Shown here one piece after another: positions 25,184-32,872 of a stretch of 64,000 bases of DNA. Numbering within the stretch: position 1 is the stretch's first letter; each line of letters begins with the position of its first letter. The notes under the pieces were generated by a model, which saw only the letters and a program-made list of their open reading frames with translations, was not told the origin of the DNA and did not search any database. The position numbers and the translations under genes are program-made. Where the stretch lies: positions 938,721-1,002,720 of the forward strand of contig JARFXR010000001.1 in the NCBI GenBank assembly GCA_029194535.1, in the 5' to 3' direction. This stretch comes from Nitrospira sp. (GTDB taxonomy: Bacteria; Nitrospirota; Nitrospiria; Nitrospirales; Nitrospiraceae).

Positions 25184-25208
25184 CCGCGCCCACCTCGCTT
25201 CGTATAAT
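25180..25208 (+). promoter_or_regulatory. Strong sigma70-type promoter of the TPR lipoprotein gene
   Basis: TTGACC, 17 bases, then a consensus TATAAT. The -35 box overlaps the dnaB stop codon. A transcription start near 25215 allows a 26-base leader before the ATG at 25241 and excludes the TTG at 25220 as a well-placed start. Confidence 0.68.
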
Positions 25209-25240
25209 CTTTAGCAACATTGTGTTATCGTCTATCCACC

Positions 25241-27088
25241 ATGTGGCTCGCTGGTTGTTCTTATCCTCCTAATTTTGCGCCGGCGAAACGGATCTTCCCG
25301 TTGTATTCCTTATTCGTGCTGGTCCTGACCGCATTCCTATTCCCGGCATGTACGACGCCGTCAACATCGCCGAGCAGTTCATCCACGTCTCAAATGCCTC
25401 ATAAACCTGATCCTCCCATGCATCAGCCCGATGCGTCGGCTGCCTATCATTTTATGCTGGGGTACCAAGCCGAGTTGGCGCAGGATACGGAACGCGCATT
25501 GAGAGAATATCACAGCGTCCTTGCCACGGATCCTTCCTCCAGCTCAGTCAAAACCAGGTTGGCAGGGCTGTATTTCTCGTTGGGTGATATGCCAAACGCT
25601 CTTAGGTACGCGCAAGAGGTGGTCGACAGCCCAGATCAGGACGGACATGTTCTGACGCAAATGGCCGGCATCCTTGCAAGCGCCGGTCAAACTGAACGAG
25701 CGATCGGAATTATCGACAAGGCCATCGCTCAGGATCCGACAGCCGGTGATCCCTATTTTGCCAAAGGTCTTTTGCTGCTGGGTTTAAAACGACCTTCTGA
25801 GGCTGAGTCGGTGATCCAAGATGGACTGATGAGATCGCCGGATTCGGCAGTCGGCCACTACCATCTCGGGCGCGCCATGCTCGAATCTGGCAAACCCGAG
25901 CAAGCCTCCGCGAGTTTCGAACGTGCTATCGCGGTGAGTCCTTCGTTCGAGCCGGCCTATTTGGCCTTGGCATCCATCTATGCATCCAGGCAGGAGCGAG
26001 ATCAAGCGATCGAAATACTGAGGCGATATCTGCAGGGGGTGAACCCGCAGAATCGTGATATTCGACATCAACTCATACGTCTCTATGTCGAATCCAAAGA
26101 TTACAAGGGCGCGATGGTTGAGTTGGAAACTCTTCTTGCCGATGATCCATCAGATCTTGATGCGCAATTGAGGGTTGCTTTGATCTATGGCGAGCAGAAG
26201 GAGTATGCCAAAGCGATCGACCGCCTAAACCAGATTCTCAAGACACGCCCGGCGGAACTGAAGGTAAGAGACTACCTGGGCTATCTGTATGAGGAGTCAA
26301 AGGATACAAAGCGAGCCATCGAAACGTACACCCTCAACATTCAGCTCGAACCTACTTTCTATGAAGGGCATCTCCACTTAGGAGTACTGTACTACAGACT
26401 CAAGCAGTTTCCTGAAGCCATCGAACATCTGAGTCGTGCGACAGCATTAAATCCCAAGCAGCCTGAGGCGCACATCGTACTCGGTTTGGCATATTTGCAG
26501 ACGGACCAATTTGAGAAGTCAGCTGAGGTATTCGAGAGAGGTATTCATCACAATCCGAAGAACGCAGATTTACATTTCAACTTGGGAACTGCCTACGACA
26601 AGCTGAATCGATTTGATGACGTCGTTCGCGTGATGGAGGCGGCGATCAAGCTGGATCCGCACCATGCGGATGCCCTCAACTATCTCGGGTACAGTTATGC
26701 CGAGCGTGGAGTCAAGATCGATCAGGCGCTCTCTCTGACCAAACAGGCGGTAGCATTGAAACCAGACAATGGCTACTACGTGGACAGTCTGGGGTGGGCA
26801 TTTTTCAAGTCTGGGCTTTTGGCCGAGGCGCTCACAGAAATTAAGCGAGCTGTGGCACTCGTTGGAGACGATCCGGTGATCTTTGAGCATCTCGGTGACA
26901 TCTATGCCAAGCAAGACCGAATGGCCGATGCGCGCGAAGCTTGGTTGCACGCCTTGGAACTGGATCCTTCCAACAGCAAGCTGATTGAACGGTTCCGCGA
27001 GCTAGGCATGGGAGACCCTGCCCAAGAAGATCGTATCCAACAGGCTAAACGCCGTGTATCAGAGAAGATACAAGCGCCCTCTCCATAA
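25241..27088 (+). CDS. Large TPR-repeat lipoprotein
   Basis: Envelope lipoprotein of 615 aa. A hydrophobic segment LYSLFVLVLTAFLFPAC ends in a lipobox with Cys at about residue 38, followed by a Ser/Thr/Pro linker. Roughly 15 TPR units then run from about residue 70 to 595, for example GHYHLGRAMLESGKPEQASA and ADLHFNLGTAYDKLNRFDDV. Such proteins scaffold outer-membrane complexes; PilF/PilW-type pilotins are small relatives, but this one is far longer. A consensus promoter lies just upstream. The start ATG has no visible Shine-Dalgarno. A role with the nearby pilin is only suggested by position. Confidence 0.82.
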   Translation: MWLAGCSYPPNFAPAKRIFPLYSLFVLVLTAFLFPACTTPSTSPSSSSTSQMPHKPDPPMHQPDASAAYHFMLGYQAELAQDTERALREYHSVLATDPSSSSVKTRLAGLYFSLGDMPNALRYAQEVVDSPDQDGHVLTQMAGILASAGQTERAIGIIDKAIAQDPTAGDPYFAKGLLLLGLKRPSEAESVIQDGLMRSPDSAVGHYHLGRAMLESGKPEQASASFERAIAVSPSFEPAYLALASIYASRQERDQAIEILRRYLQGVNPQNRDIRHQLIRLYVESKDYKGAMVELETLLADDPSDLDAQLRVALIYGEQKEYAKAIDRLNQILKTRPAELKVRDYLGYLYEESKDTKRAIETYTLNIQLEPTFYEGHLHLGVLYYRLKQFPEAIEHLSRATALNPKQPEAHIVLGLAYLQTDQFEKSAEVFERGIHHNPKNADLHFNLGTAYDKLNRFDDVVRVMEAAIKLDPHHADALNYLGYSYAERGVKIDQALSLTKQAVALKPDNGYYVDSLGWAFFKSGLLAEALTEIKRAVALVGDDPVIFEHLGDIYAKQDRMADAREAWLHALELDPSNSKLIERFRELGMGDPAQEDRIQQAKRRVSEKIQAPSP

Positions 27089-27540
27089 AATGCCGTCCTT
27101 ATGAGATATCTTTCTCCTTACTCTTCCTCCCAAAGTCTCCTTTTTAGATTCAAGGCCTGAAGTTGGCTGAATAACTCAAGTTCGTCAATGGCTGAGGACC
27201 CTCCGCTATAACGCGGTGCTCGGCAAGGCCTGCTCCCTCTATTTTCCTCAATCTGTCATGTAGGCGATATGCGCTTAAGAAATAGCCTTGCGAGACAATT
27301 ATTGGCACGCGCTAGCGAATCTCGGAAACGCGGGTACATCGGGTGGGACAGGGTCGTTCTGCAGATTAGTTTATAACAGATTGACAATTCAGCAGTCTTC
27401 TGGACGAGCCAAGTTGCTACCCCCACGGCATCGAACCTGCTTGTTGGACGAATGCAGACAGCATGACAAACAGGATGATTGGATGCAGCAACCCATCATT
27501 CATGGGGAAGTCGGTGAACCATCAACAAGGAGGAGCAGCA
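27089..27540. other. 452-bp leader region of the pilin gene
   Basis: No gene is supported. A pyrimidine-rich tract (27103-27146, ending CTCCTTTTT) may end transcription of the TPR gene. The rest should contain the pilin promoter. A TATAAC at 27372-27377 has no partner at the right distance, and a sigma54-like TGGCACG at 27303 has the wrong spacing to its GC element. The leader is long for a pilin gene. Confidence 0.5.
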
Positions 27541-28059
27541 ATGTGTAAGCAGTTGAAAAGTCATAAGGGTTTTACCCTTATCGAGTTGATGATCGTCGTG
27601 GCGATCATCGGAATCTTGGCGGCGATCGCGATTCCCAACTTCATCGCGTATCAGTCGAAGTCCAAACAGGCTGAGGCGAAGGTGAGTCTTGGGGCGATCT
27701 TCACGTCCGCCACCGCCTATCAGGCGGAAACCGTTCCTCAGACATATCTTGCCGCCACCAATACTCTTTCGGCAATCGGGTGGGCTCCGTCCGGCACGCC
27801 CAGATACTCATTCTGGTATGCGTGGGATGCGGCCGCGCTCACCGGTCCGGCAGCTGGTCCCGGAGCAGCTGTTATGTTCCCGATGCCTAGCGTGCCGGCT
27901 ACCTGTGTGGCTTCACCGACCACTGGTGGTAATGCCGTGGCTGCCAGCCCGAGTGGTTTTACGGCGGGTGCAAGCGGCAACATTGATGGTGATCCCACCT
28001 GCGATCACTGGTTCATCAATGACCAACGTGCTTTGAACAATACGCAAAACGACGTGTAG
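27541..28059 (+). CDS. pilA: Type IV pilin, major subunit (PilA-like)
   Basis: Prepilin of 172 aa. A short basic leader MCKQLKSHKG is cleaved before Phe by PilD, and the hydrophobic helix FTLIELMIVVAIIGILAAIA with the essential Glu5 follows. Mature residues predict a longer globular domain with Ala/Gly-rich loops. Two cysteines (PATCVAS and DPTCDHW) would form the disulfide loop of the D-region. A very strong Shine-Dalgarno, AAGGAGGAG, precedes the ATG. The strong terminator that follows implies a highly expressed single-gene transcript. It opens the surface locus. Confidence 0.93.
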   Translation: MCKQLKSHKGFTLIELMIVVAIIGILAAIAIPNFIAYQSKSKQAEAKVSLGAIFTSATAYQAETVPQTYLAATNTLSAIGWAPSGTPRYSFWYAWDAAALTGPAAGPGAAVMFPMPSVPATCVASPTTGGNAVAASPSGFTAGASGNIDGDPTCDHWFINDQRALNNTQNDV

Positions 28060-28089
28060 CCCCTGCTTGGAGAATTGTTCCCCTAGTAA

Positions 28090-28126
28090 GAAGGGGAGAA
28101 GCCACGCAATGGCTTCTCCCCTTCTC
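28090..28126 (+). terminator. Strong rho-independent-type terminator after the pilin gene
   Basis: A perfect 15-base-pair GC-rich stem (28090-28104 with 28110-28124) and a CGCAA loop lie 30 bases past the pilin stop. The bases after the stem (TCTATTG) are only moderately T-rich. The stem is strong enough to end or attenuate pilin transcription before the next gene. Confidence 0.75.
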
Positions 28127-28167
28127 TATTGTCGACATATCTAAAAAGTCTCAGAGGGCGAAAATTC

Positions 28168-28196
28168 TTGACGCTTCAGCGAAACCTGAATACTGT
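28168..28196 (+). promoter_or_regulatory. Candidate sigma70-type promoter for the ligase-pilGHI-like operon
   Basis: TTGACG is followed after 17 bases by TACTGT, downstream of the pilin terminator and 65 bases before the start at 28262. The -10 match is weak, so this is tentative. Confidence 0.38.
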
Positions 28197-28261
28197 GACA
28201 TCACAGTGGCACGGGAAGAAGTTATTAATCGGAGCTGGTTTAGCAACTAGTTAGTTTTGCC

Positions 28262-30286
28262 ATGTATCCCGTGCTCTGGCCAATGGCGAGCCTCTCGTTA
28301 CCATTCTTCAGTTCCATCTGCCGTGCCTTGAAGCAACGGGGTGTTCCGGCGTTGTACTCTCCAGCGGTTCTGCTGCTAGGAGGCATAACAGGGCTTGCTC
28401 CATTGATTGAAGGCGGGACAACACACCTTCCGGTATTTGTCATGCGGATGTCTCTATTCTTGTTCGCGATGAGCTGGATGATCCGCAAGAAGCATGGCGG
28501 AGAGCTCTTTCTGCATTGGAGTAAATTGTCACCGATGGTGGTGATCCTGTGCGGGCTCGCCTTTGTCTCCGTCCTGTGGGCGCCATACAAGGATGTTGCA
28601 ATTCAGGGGGTTGTCACATTTGCGATGTACGGGGTGTTTTTTCACTTGATATGGCAGAGGGTGAGATCAGTACGCGATATTCGCGTACTGATCATGATCA
28701 TACTTGGCATGGGAACGTTTCAGGCAGTTCTCGGAGTGATCCAATACTGGGGACTGGGCAGTTACCGAGCCTATGGAACATTCTTCAACCCGAACTTTTT
28801 TGGGACGTATCAGGTCTGCGTGATCAGCCTGGTCCTTGCTCTTCTCTGTTATTCAGATGGGAGCCTCTTGGGGAAGGGAGAAAGAGTAGTTCTGATCTCA
28901 ATCGGAATTCTTTCAGTCAGCGCATTCCTTCTGGCCCGCTCTCGAGGGGCCTCGATCGCTCTCATATGTGTCGTGGCCTTCATCGGAATCATGCGCTTTG
29001 GGAAAATGGTCATGCCATTTCTTCTAACGGGTGTTCTCCTTCTCGCGGTTGTTCCAAATCCCGTAAGAGATCGAGGCCTTGAGGTCGCTGCGCATGATCC
29101 TTTTTCGTACACAAGGATCGATATTTGGAAGAATTCAATCGACCGTATTATCAATTATCCGTGGGGAGTTGGTCTTGGGATGTACAAGTACCTGTCATTT
29201 CAATTCCGATTCCCGGTTGACGGAGAAATCGCCCGATTTGGAAAGCGGGCAGAATCGGCTCACAATGAATATTTGCAAATTGCAGTTGAGCTTGGAATCA
29301 CCGGACTGCTCATCTTCCTGGCCGGGACAATACTATGGATGAAAGAGGCGGTAAGAATACTGCTTGGTGAACAAACATCCTTACGATCCGGCGCAATAGC
29401 AGGGCTGGCCGGAATCGTTCTGACTGTCTTGGTTCATGCGTCGATCGATTCGGTCTTCCATGAGCCGGCTCTTGTTTTGTTGATGATTTTGTCCGGCAGC
29501 ATGGTACTTGTCCTAGGCCGGATCCAAGCCGACGCTGATCCCGTGGTGCCGAAAGGATCGATTCACCTCAGTAGAGGGCGGTCGGTGATTGCCGCCATCA
29601 TCATGTCAATATTTGTATCGCTTACAGTACAGTCGGGTTTGGCATGGTACGCGTTTGAGCGAGGGAACGCACAAACGAGTTTTCGCAAAATAGCGGAGGC
29701 CTCACAATGGTATCAGGTTGCGACAACCATTCAGCCCTGGAACGCGGCGTATCACAACGCGGTCGCATCATCCGATCTCGCTCTGTTTCACACTCTCGGG
29801 GAACTGGGACTGGTCCTGGACGCTGTCAAAGAAATAAAGCTGTGTATGTCGCTCAATGCGCTCGATGGCCGCTATCCCTATCGCCTAGGTACTCTGTATC
29901 AGCTTCTGGCTGAGCTGGCACGTCACCCACAGGAACGAATCGAATGGCTCAGCCGCGCTATGGCTTCATACCAAGTGGCGACAACAAGAGATCCATATTC
30001 TCCTGCGAGCTACGTTGCCTTGGGAAAACTGCAACGCGTGCATGGTTCACTCCAAGAGGCGCAAGCGTCATTCTCGAAAGCCATAGAATACGAACCCAAT
30101 TACTTGCCTGCGCGTGCGCTGCGCATGGAAGTGGCTCTGCAATTGGGCAACGCCAATGCTGCTCATCGAGACTATTCGGAACTGCTGGCGATCATGGAGA
30201 AGTATCAGGGGAGGGCGAGGAGCCCGATGGAACATCAGTTCCTGGATGTCAATCTCGATGCTTTGAAGGAAATGCTACGGTCATGA
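28262..30286 (+). CDS. O-antigen ligase/polymerase (Wzy_C) membrane protein with TPR tail
   Basis: Polytopic inner-membrane protein of 674 aa. About 11-12 helices span residues 25-470, with a large periplasmic loop holding the ligase/polymerase signature: a GVGLGMYKYLSFQFR segment, then RAESAHNEYLQIAVELG containing the conserved H-N-E. A periplasmic TPR region (about 480-670) follows, for example ASYVALGKLQRVHGSLQEA. This is the Wzy_C/WaaL/PglL superfamily, which polymerises or transfers lipid-linked glycans. Its place after pilA allows either pilin glycosylation or repeat-unit polymerisation. The stop overlaps the next start as ATGA. Confidence 0.85.
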   Translation: MYPVLWPMASLSLPFFSSICRALKQRGVPALYSPAVLLLGGITGLAPLIEGGTTHLPVFVMRMSLFLFAMSWMIRKKHGGELFLHWSKLSPMVVILCGLAFVSVLWAPYKDVAIQGVVTFAMYGVFFHLIWQRVRSVRDIRVLIMIILGMGTFQAVLGVIQYWGLGSYRAYGTFFNPNFFGTYQVCVISLVLALLCYSDGSLLGKGERVVLISIGILSVSAFLLARSRGASIALICVVAFIGIMRFGKMVMPFLLTGVLLLAVVPNPVRDRGLEVAAHDPFSYTRIDIWKNSIDRIINYPWGVGLGMYKYLSFQFRFPVDGEIARFGKRAESAHNEYLQIAVELGITGLLIFLAGTILWMKEAVRILLGEQTSLRSGAIAGLAGIVLTVLVHASIDSVFHEPALVLLMILSGSMVLVLGRIQADADPVVPKGSIHLSRGRSVIAAIIMSIFVSLTVQSGLAWYAFERGNAQTSFRKIAEASQWYQVATTIQPWNAAYHNAVASSDLALFHTLGELGLVLDAVKEIKLCMSLNALDGRYPYRLGTLYQLLAELARHPQERIEWLSRAMASYQVATTRDPYSPASYVALGKLQRVHGSLQEAQASFSKAIEYEPNYLPARALRMEVALQLGNANAAHRDYSELLAIMEKYQGRARSPMEHQFLDVNLDALKEMLRS

Positions 30287-31158
30287 CCGCGCTCAAACGT
30301 ATAGTTCCTTGGCTTGTAGCTGCTACCTTACTGCTTGCCGTCCATTACATGCACCTCGCAGCTGATCGGACTCGGGCAGCGATGCCGAAGCTACAACGAT
30401 TCGCGCTCCTTCCTGATGGAAGCACACTTAGGACCATGACGCTGGGTTTCCAGAACGTTATTGCAGACTTTCTGTGGCTGCGATCGGTTCAAGCCATTGG
30501 GGATCGCCAAGTGTCCAAGGAAGCCGGCATGTGGATTTTCCGTGCGATAGATATTGTGACGACGCTTGATCCCAGGTTTGTAGCAGCTTACGAAGCTGGT
30601 GGGATTGCGCTGTGTACGGTTGTCGTCATGCCGGAGGAGAGCAATCGCATCCTTGAGAAAGGCATGCGGAACAACCCCGAGGAATGGAGACTGCCTTTCA
30701 TGTTGGGTATCAATTACTATTTTGAGCTGGGAGACGACGCCAAAGCTGCAGAGTATATCGCCATAGCAGCGAGTGTTGGTGGAGGGCCAGAATACCTCGC
30801 TTCGTTCGCTTCTCGTCTTTACATGACCGCGAAGGACCCGCAAAAGGCAGTCGAAGTTCTTGCCACCTCTTACGAACACTCGAGCGATACGCGATTACGA
30901 GAGTTCCTTGGCTTTCGGTTAAAGGAGGCACTTGTTGAGCGGGACATACAATCTCTCGAGGCAGCAATCGAGCAATATCGTCACCAATTTGGGGAACCTC
31001 CACGGAAGCTGGAGGAATTGGTGATTGCAGGATATCTGGCCGCGCTGCCAGTTGAACCATTGGGGGGTACCTATGTCTATGACCACAGTGTCCAAAGCGT
31101 GCACAGCACATCTGCAGAGCGGCGATTTCAAGTGAGCGGACATCGGAGGCAGCGATGA
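30283..31158 (+). CDS. TPR membrane protein, PilG-like, of a pilus-linked ABC system
   Basis: Membrane-anchored protein of 291 aa with one N-terminal helix (IVPWLVAATLLLAVHYMHLA). A helical repeat domain follows: LGFQNVIADFLWLRSVQAIG, DPRFVAAYEAGGIAL, PEEWRLPFMLGINYYF and YLASFASRLYMTAKDPQ. It is coupled at both ends, by ATGA overlaps, to the Wzy-type gene and to the ABC ATPase. The trio helical protein-ATPase-permease beside pilA matches Myxococcus PilG-PilH-PilI, needed for pilus assembly. Assignment rests on order and architecture. A start at 30283 is clear from the coupling. Confidence 0.75.
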   Translation: MTALKRIVPWLVAATLLLAVHYMHLAADRTRAAMPKLQRFALLPDGSTLRTMTLGFQNVIADFLWLRSVQAIGDRQVSKEAGMWIFRAIDIVTTLDPRFVAAYEAGGIALCTVVVMPEESNRILEKGMRNNPEEWRLPFMLGINYYFELGDDAKAAEYIAIAASVGGGPEYLASFASRLYMTAKDPQKAVEVLATSYEHSSDTRLREFLGFRLKEALVERDIQSLEAAIEQYRHQFGEPPRKLEELVIAGYLAALPVEPLGGTYVYDHSVQSVHSTSAERRFQVSGHRRQR

Positions 31159-32090
31159 TTCCACTGACGATAAGCAAGTTGACGAAGGCGTATCAGCGCG
31201 GATGGCCGACAAAACAATTCCTGGCGGTCGATCGGCTAGATTTAGAAGTATGCAAGGGGGAAATTTTCGGTTTCCTCGGGCACAATGGATCAGGAAAAAC
31301 GACAACCATCAAAATGATTCTTGGTTTGGCTCATCCGACGGCGGGCAGTATTGCTATTTTCGGGAGAGATTGTCGTGACATAGACGTAAAGAGATTGGTG
31401 GGATACTTGCCGGAAGCACCGTATTTTTATGATTACCTCACAGCGGAGGAGTTTTTGAAGTTCTATGGCCGGTTGTTCCATCTATCTGGTAGTGAACTGA
31501 GGCGCAAGATTGACTCGCTCTTGGACCTTGTCGGTCTGAAAGACACACGGCGCCTTCCCTTGAGAAAATTTTCAAAAGGCATGCTCCAGCGGGCTGGAAT
31601 TGCCCAAGCGCTCATCAATGACCCGGAATTGGTCATATTAGACGAACCGATGTCAGGGCTCGACCCAATTGGTCGACGTGACGTTCGTGACATTATTCTT
31701 CAGCTGAAGGAGAAGGGCAAAACGATCTTCTTCAGTTCGCATATTCTGTCCGATGTAGAAACGATTTGCGATCGGGTTGGAATCCTCGTGAAAGGGCGAC
31801 TCAAAGCCACCGGATCGGTTACTGACTTGGTCGGAGCTGAAACGGTGAATGAGGTGGAGATTCAAGTGATAGGGGAGACGTCGGGACTGCTGGAGAAAGT
31901 GAATCAGCTTGGAGGAGCAATCAGTCGTCGGAGCGGGATGATGTTAATCAAGGTCTCGAATCAGCAAGAGGCTGATGAAGTTCTCCGCTATGTTCAATCG
32001 AGGAACGACCGCTTGGTCTCCTTTGTGCCGCACAAGCGCTCACTCGAAGATTTGTTTCTCAGGGAAACCGGGCTCGAGGTGTCATCATGA
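31155..32090 (+). CDS. ABC transporter ATPase, PilH-like
   Basis: ABC-2 type exporter ATPase of 311 aa. Walker A GHNGSGKTTTIKMILGL (about 43-59), Q-loop LPEAPYFYDYLTA, signature FSKGMLQRAGIAQALI (a variant of LSGGQ), Walker B LVILDEPMSGLDPIGRRD and H-switch SSHILSDV are all present. The C-terminal 80 residues form the accessory domain common in CcmA/NodI/PilH relatives. It is coupled to both neighbours by 4-base overlaps. The substrate is unknown: candidates are a glycan or a factor for pilus assembly. Confidence 0.9.
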   Translation: MIPLTISKLTKAYQRGWPTKQFLAVDRLDLEVCKGEIFGFLGHNGSGKTTTIKMILGLAHPTAGSIAIFGRDCRDIDVKRLVGYLPEAPYFYDYLTAEEFLKFYGRLFHLSGSELRRKIDSLLDLVGLKDTRRLPLRKFSKGMLQRAGIAQALINDPELVILDEPMSGLDPIGRRDVRDIILQLKEKGKTIFFSSHILSDVETICDRVGILVKGRLKATGSVTDLVGAETVNEVEIQVIGETSGLLEKVNQLGGAISRRSGMMLIKVSNQQEADEVLRYVQSRNDRLVSFVPHKRSLEDLFLRETGLEVSS

Positions 32091-32848
32091 ATGCCATCGG
32101 TACCATTGCGCTCAATACCTTTAGAGAAACATTGCGGGACAAGGTGTTCTATAACCTGTTCGTGTTTGCTCTTCTCATGATCGGCAGCGCGGTCCTCTTG
32201 GGGACATTGACTATTGGAGAGCAGGTAAAAATAATTAAAGATATTGGATTAGCCAGTATCGACCTGTTCGGAGTGTTAATAGCCATATTTGTGGGAGTCG
32301 GGCTCGTCAGTAAGGAGATTGAAAAGCGCACGATCTATACTATTGTCGCCAAACCCGTCCACCGATATCAATTCCTTCTGGGACGTTACTGCGGGCTAGC
32401 TTTCACTATGTGGGTGAATACCAGCGTCATGCTCGGCGCGTTGTGCCTGATCCTGGTGACTAGCGGTGCGATGCCGGACAGCGGCATCATGAAGGCTGTT
32501 GCTCTCATCGCGGTTGCGCAGCTTGTTGTCCTGTCCGCTGCCTTGTTCTTTTCCACCTTCACCACTCCCACGTTGAGCGGAATCTTCACATTGGCTGTGT
32601 ACGTCATTGGTGAATTAACCCCTGATCTGCAGATGATGAGCGATAGATTGTCCGGTGCATTGAAGGAATTGCTGTTGGCGCTCTATTATCTCCTTCCGAA
32701 CCTCGCGTTGTTCAATGTCAAGGGAGAGGCTGTATATGGTGTTCCCATCACAGGTGAGTACATGATGACTACCGTTGCGTATGGGATGGCTTATGTCACT
32801 TTTGTATTGATCGCATCCTGCATTGTGTTTCAGCAGAGAGATTTCTAG
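32087..32848 (+). CDS. ABC-2 type permease, PilI-like
   Basis: Permease of 253 aa with six predicted membrane helices; the opening ALNTFRETLRDKVFYNLF amphipathic segment and KEIEKRTIYTIVAKPVHR coupling region are typical of ABC-2 (NosY/PilI) permeases. It pairs with the upstream ATPase and ends the tightly coupled block that began at 28262. The following glycosyltransferase starts 24 to 90 bases later. Confidence 0.88.
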   Translation: MNAIGTIALNTFRETLRDKVFYNLFVFALLMIGSAVLLGTLTIGEQVKIIKDIGLASIDLFGVLIAIFVGVGLVSKEIEKRTIYTIVAKPVHRYQFLLGRYCGLAFTMWVNTSVMLGALCLILVTSGAMPDSGIMKAVALIAVAQLVVLSAALFFSTFTTPTLSGIFTLAVYVIGELTPDLQMMSDRLSGALKELLLALYYLLPNLALFNVKGEAVYGVPITGEYMMTTVAYGMAYVTFVLIASCIVFQQRDF

Positions 32849-32872
32849 CCTGCAGCCTGCCTGCGCAAATGG

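Noticed and set aside
27303-27319. Sigma54-like promoter TGGCACG upstream of the pilin gene
   Set aside because: The GG and GC elements are one base too close, and the -12 box does not match TTGCW. Type IV pilin genes often use sigma54, but this site fails the spacing rule.
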